DNA of 64,000 nt from Roseateles sp. SL47 (GTDB lineage: Bacteria > Pseudomonadota > Gammaproteobacteria > Burkholderiales > Burkholderiaceae_C): positions 2,480,001 to 2,544,000 of the forward strand of contig NZ_CP113068.1 of the NCBI RefSeq assembly GCF_026625885.1. The letters are read 5' to 3'. Below, in pieces: positions 63,758-64,000 of the stretch. The notes beneath the pieces are model-generated. The model saw only the letters and a list, made by a program, of their open reading frames with translations, ran no database searches and had not been told where the DNA came from. Each line of letters opens with the position of its first letter. Position 1 is the first letter of the stretch. Both the position numbers and the translations under genes were made by a program.

Positions 63758-64000
63758 GCCGTCCGGCGCTGGGGGACCGTCCTGCGCGCTGGCCCCATGA
63801 GCTGGCGGCGGAGCCGGCCCCGGACGCTCGACTGCCGCCGCTACGGGCCATCGAATCGCTGGCGACGCGGCGGGCCCGGCTGGCGGAGGCTGCGCTCGCC
63901 CGGGCCCGGCACGCCCAGGCTCTTGCGCGACAGGCGCTGGAGGCGGCTCGCCAGGCGCTCGACGAGCGGGTGAGCTTTGTTGCGTCGGAACGCGCCCGGC
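63754..64000 (+). CDS. sctO: Type III secretion stalk protein SctO (YscO/HrpO-like), partial
   Basis: Gene cut by the window edge; 82 codons are visible. After a Pro-rich start it becomes an Ala/Arg/Glu-rich helix (LATRRARLAEAALARARHA and onward) that fits the long coiled coil of SctO, the central stalk linking SctN to SctV. The position after sctN, with an ATGA overlap, is that of hrpO/yscO. Identification rests on position and coiled-coil composition. Confidence 0.75.
   Translation, partial: MSRPALGDRPARWPHELAAEPAPDARLPPLRAIESLATRRARLAEAALARARHAQALARQALEAARQALDERVSFVASERAR

Overview
The window comes from a high-GC betaproteobacterium of the order Burkholderiales. The gene content points to the Roseateles/Mitsuaria/Rubrivivax neighbourhood: DUF971-ubiE and ubiJ-ubiB pairs, an XrtB (exosortase B) exopolysaccharide locus of the methanolan type, and a non-flagellar type III secretion system (T3SS). 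The order-level call is fairly safe. The genus is an inference. No tRNA, rRNA, insertion sequence or CRISPR array was found.

Layout. (1) 0.2-9.6 kb, mostly plus strand: unlinked metabolic and housekeeping genes, namely an HDAC-family deacetylase, a bicupin, a 4HBT thioesterase, a nitroreductase, a D-2-hydroxyacid dehydrogenase, rmuC, an MFS transporter and a secreted subtilase that ends at a clear intrinsic terminator. (2) 9.8-11.0 kb: DUF971 and ubiE. (3) 11.4-34.1 kb, plus strand: a long, tightly packed exopolysaccharide operon. It holds epsDEFG (isomerase-like lipoprotein, export channel, chain-length protein, autokinase), xrtB-epsI, an O-antigen-ligase-type membrane protein, two acyltransferases, a pair of secreted paralogues of unknown function around a hexapeptide acetyltransferase, seven glycosyltransferases and a flippase. 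(4) 34.15-34.47 kb: a non-coding block with a large inverted repeat and a 13-bp iteron array. (5) 34.5-37.9 kb, plus: UDP-glucuronate epimerase, UDP-glucose dehydrogenase and kdsA. (6) 37.9-49.2 kb, minus: a second, convergent polysaccharide operon that makes the lipid-linked primer (WcaJ family), an EpsL outer-membrane barrel and sugar nucleotides (galE, manC, a UDP-HexNAc dehydrogenase, rmlBDAC, wecB). (7) 49.4-51.5 kb: ubiJ-ubiB. (8) 51.6-64.0 kb: a T3SS with two divergent operons, sctQ-sctR-sctS-ECF sigma factor on minus and sctL-small protein-sctC-sctW-sctV-sctD-sctN-sctO on plus. It runs off the right edge.

How it works together. Sections 3, 5 and 6 describe a Wzx/Wzy-like exopolysaccharide pathway. 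WcaJ primes undecaprenyl phosphate, the glycosyltransferases extend the repeat unit with uronic acids, rhamnose and N-acetylated hexoses, the flippase moves it across, and EpsE/F/G and EpsL handle polymer length and export. XrtB/EpsI tie this to protein sorting, but no PEP-CTERM substrate is visible here. The whole locus lies between ubiE and ubiJ, genes that are usually close neighbours in this order, which suggests insertion. The T3SS order (sctW-V-D-N-O, with sctL and sctC nearby) and an ECF sigma factor resemble the Pseudomonas syringae Hrp1 type.

The most interesting items are the paired secreted paralogues in the exopolysaccharide operon, the iteron/inverted-repeat block at 34.2-34.4 kb, the sigma-factor gene translationally coupled to sctS, and the glycine-rich, homopolymer-bearing insert in the secretin SctC.
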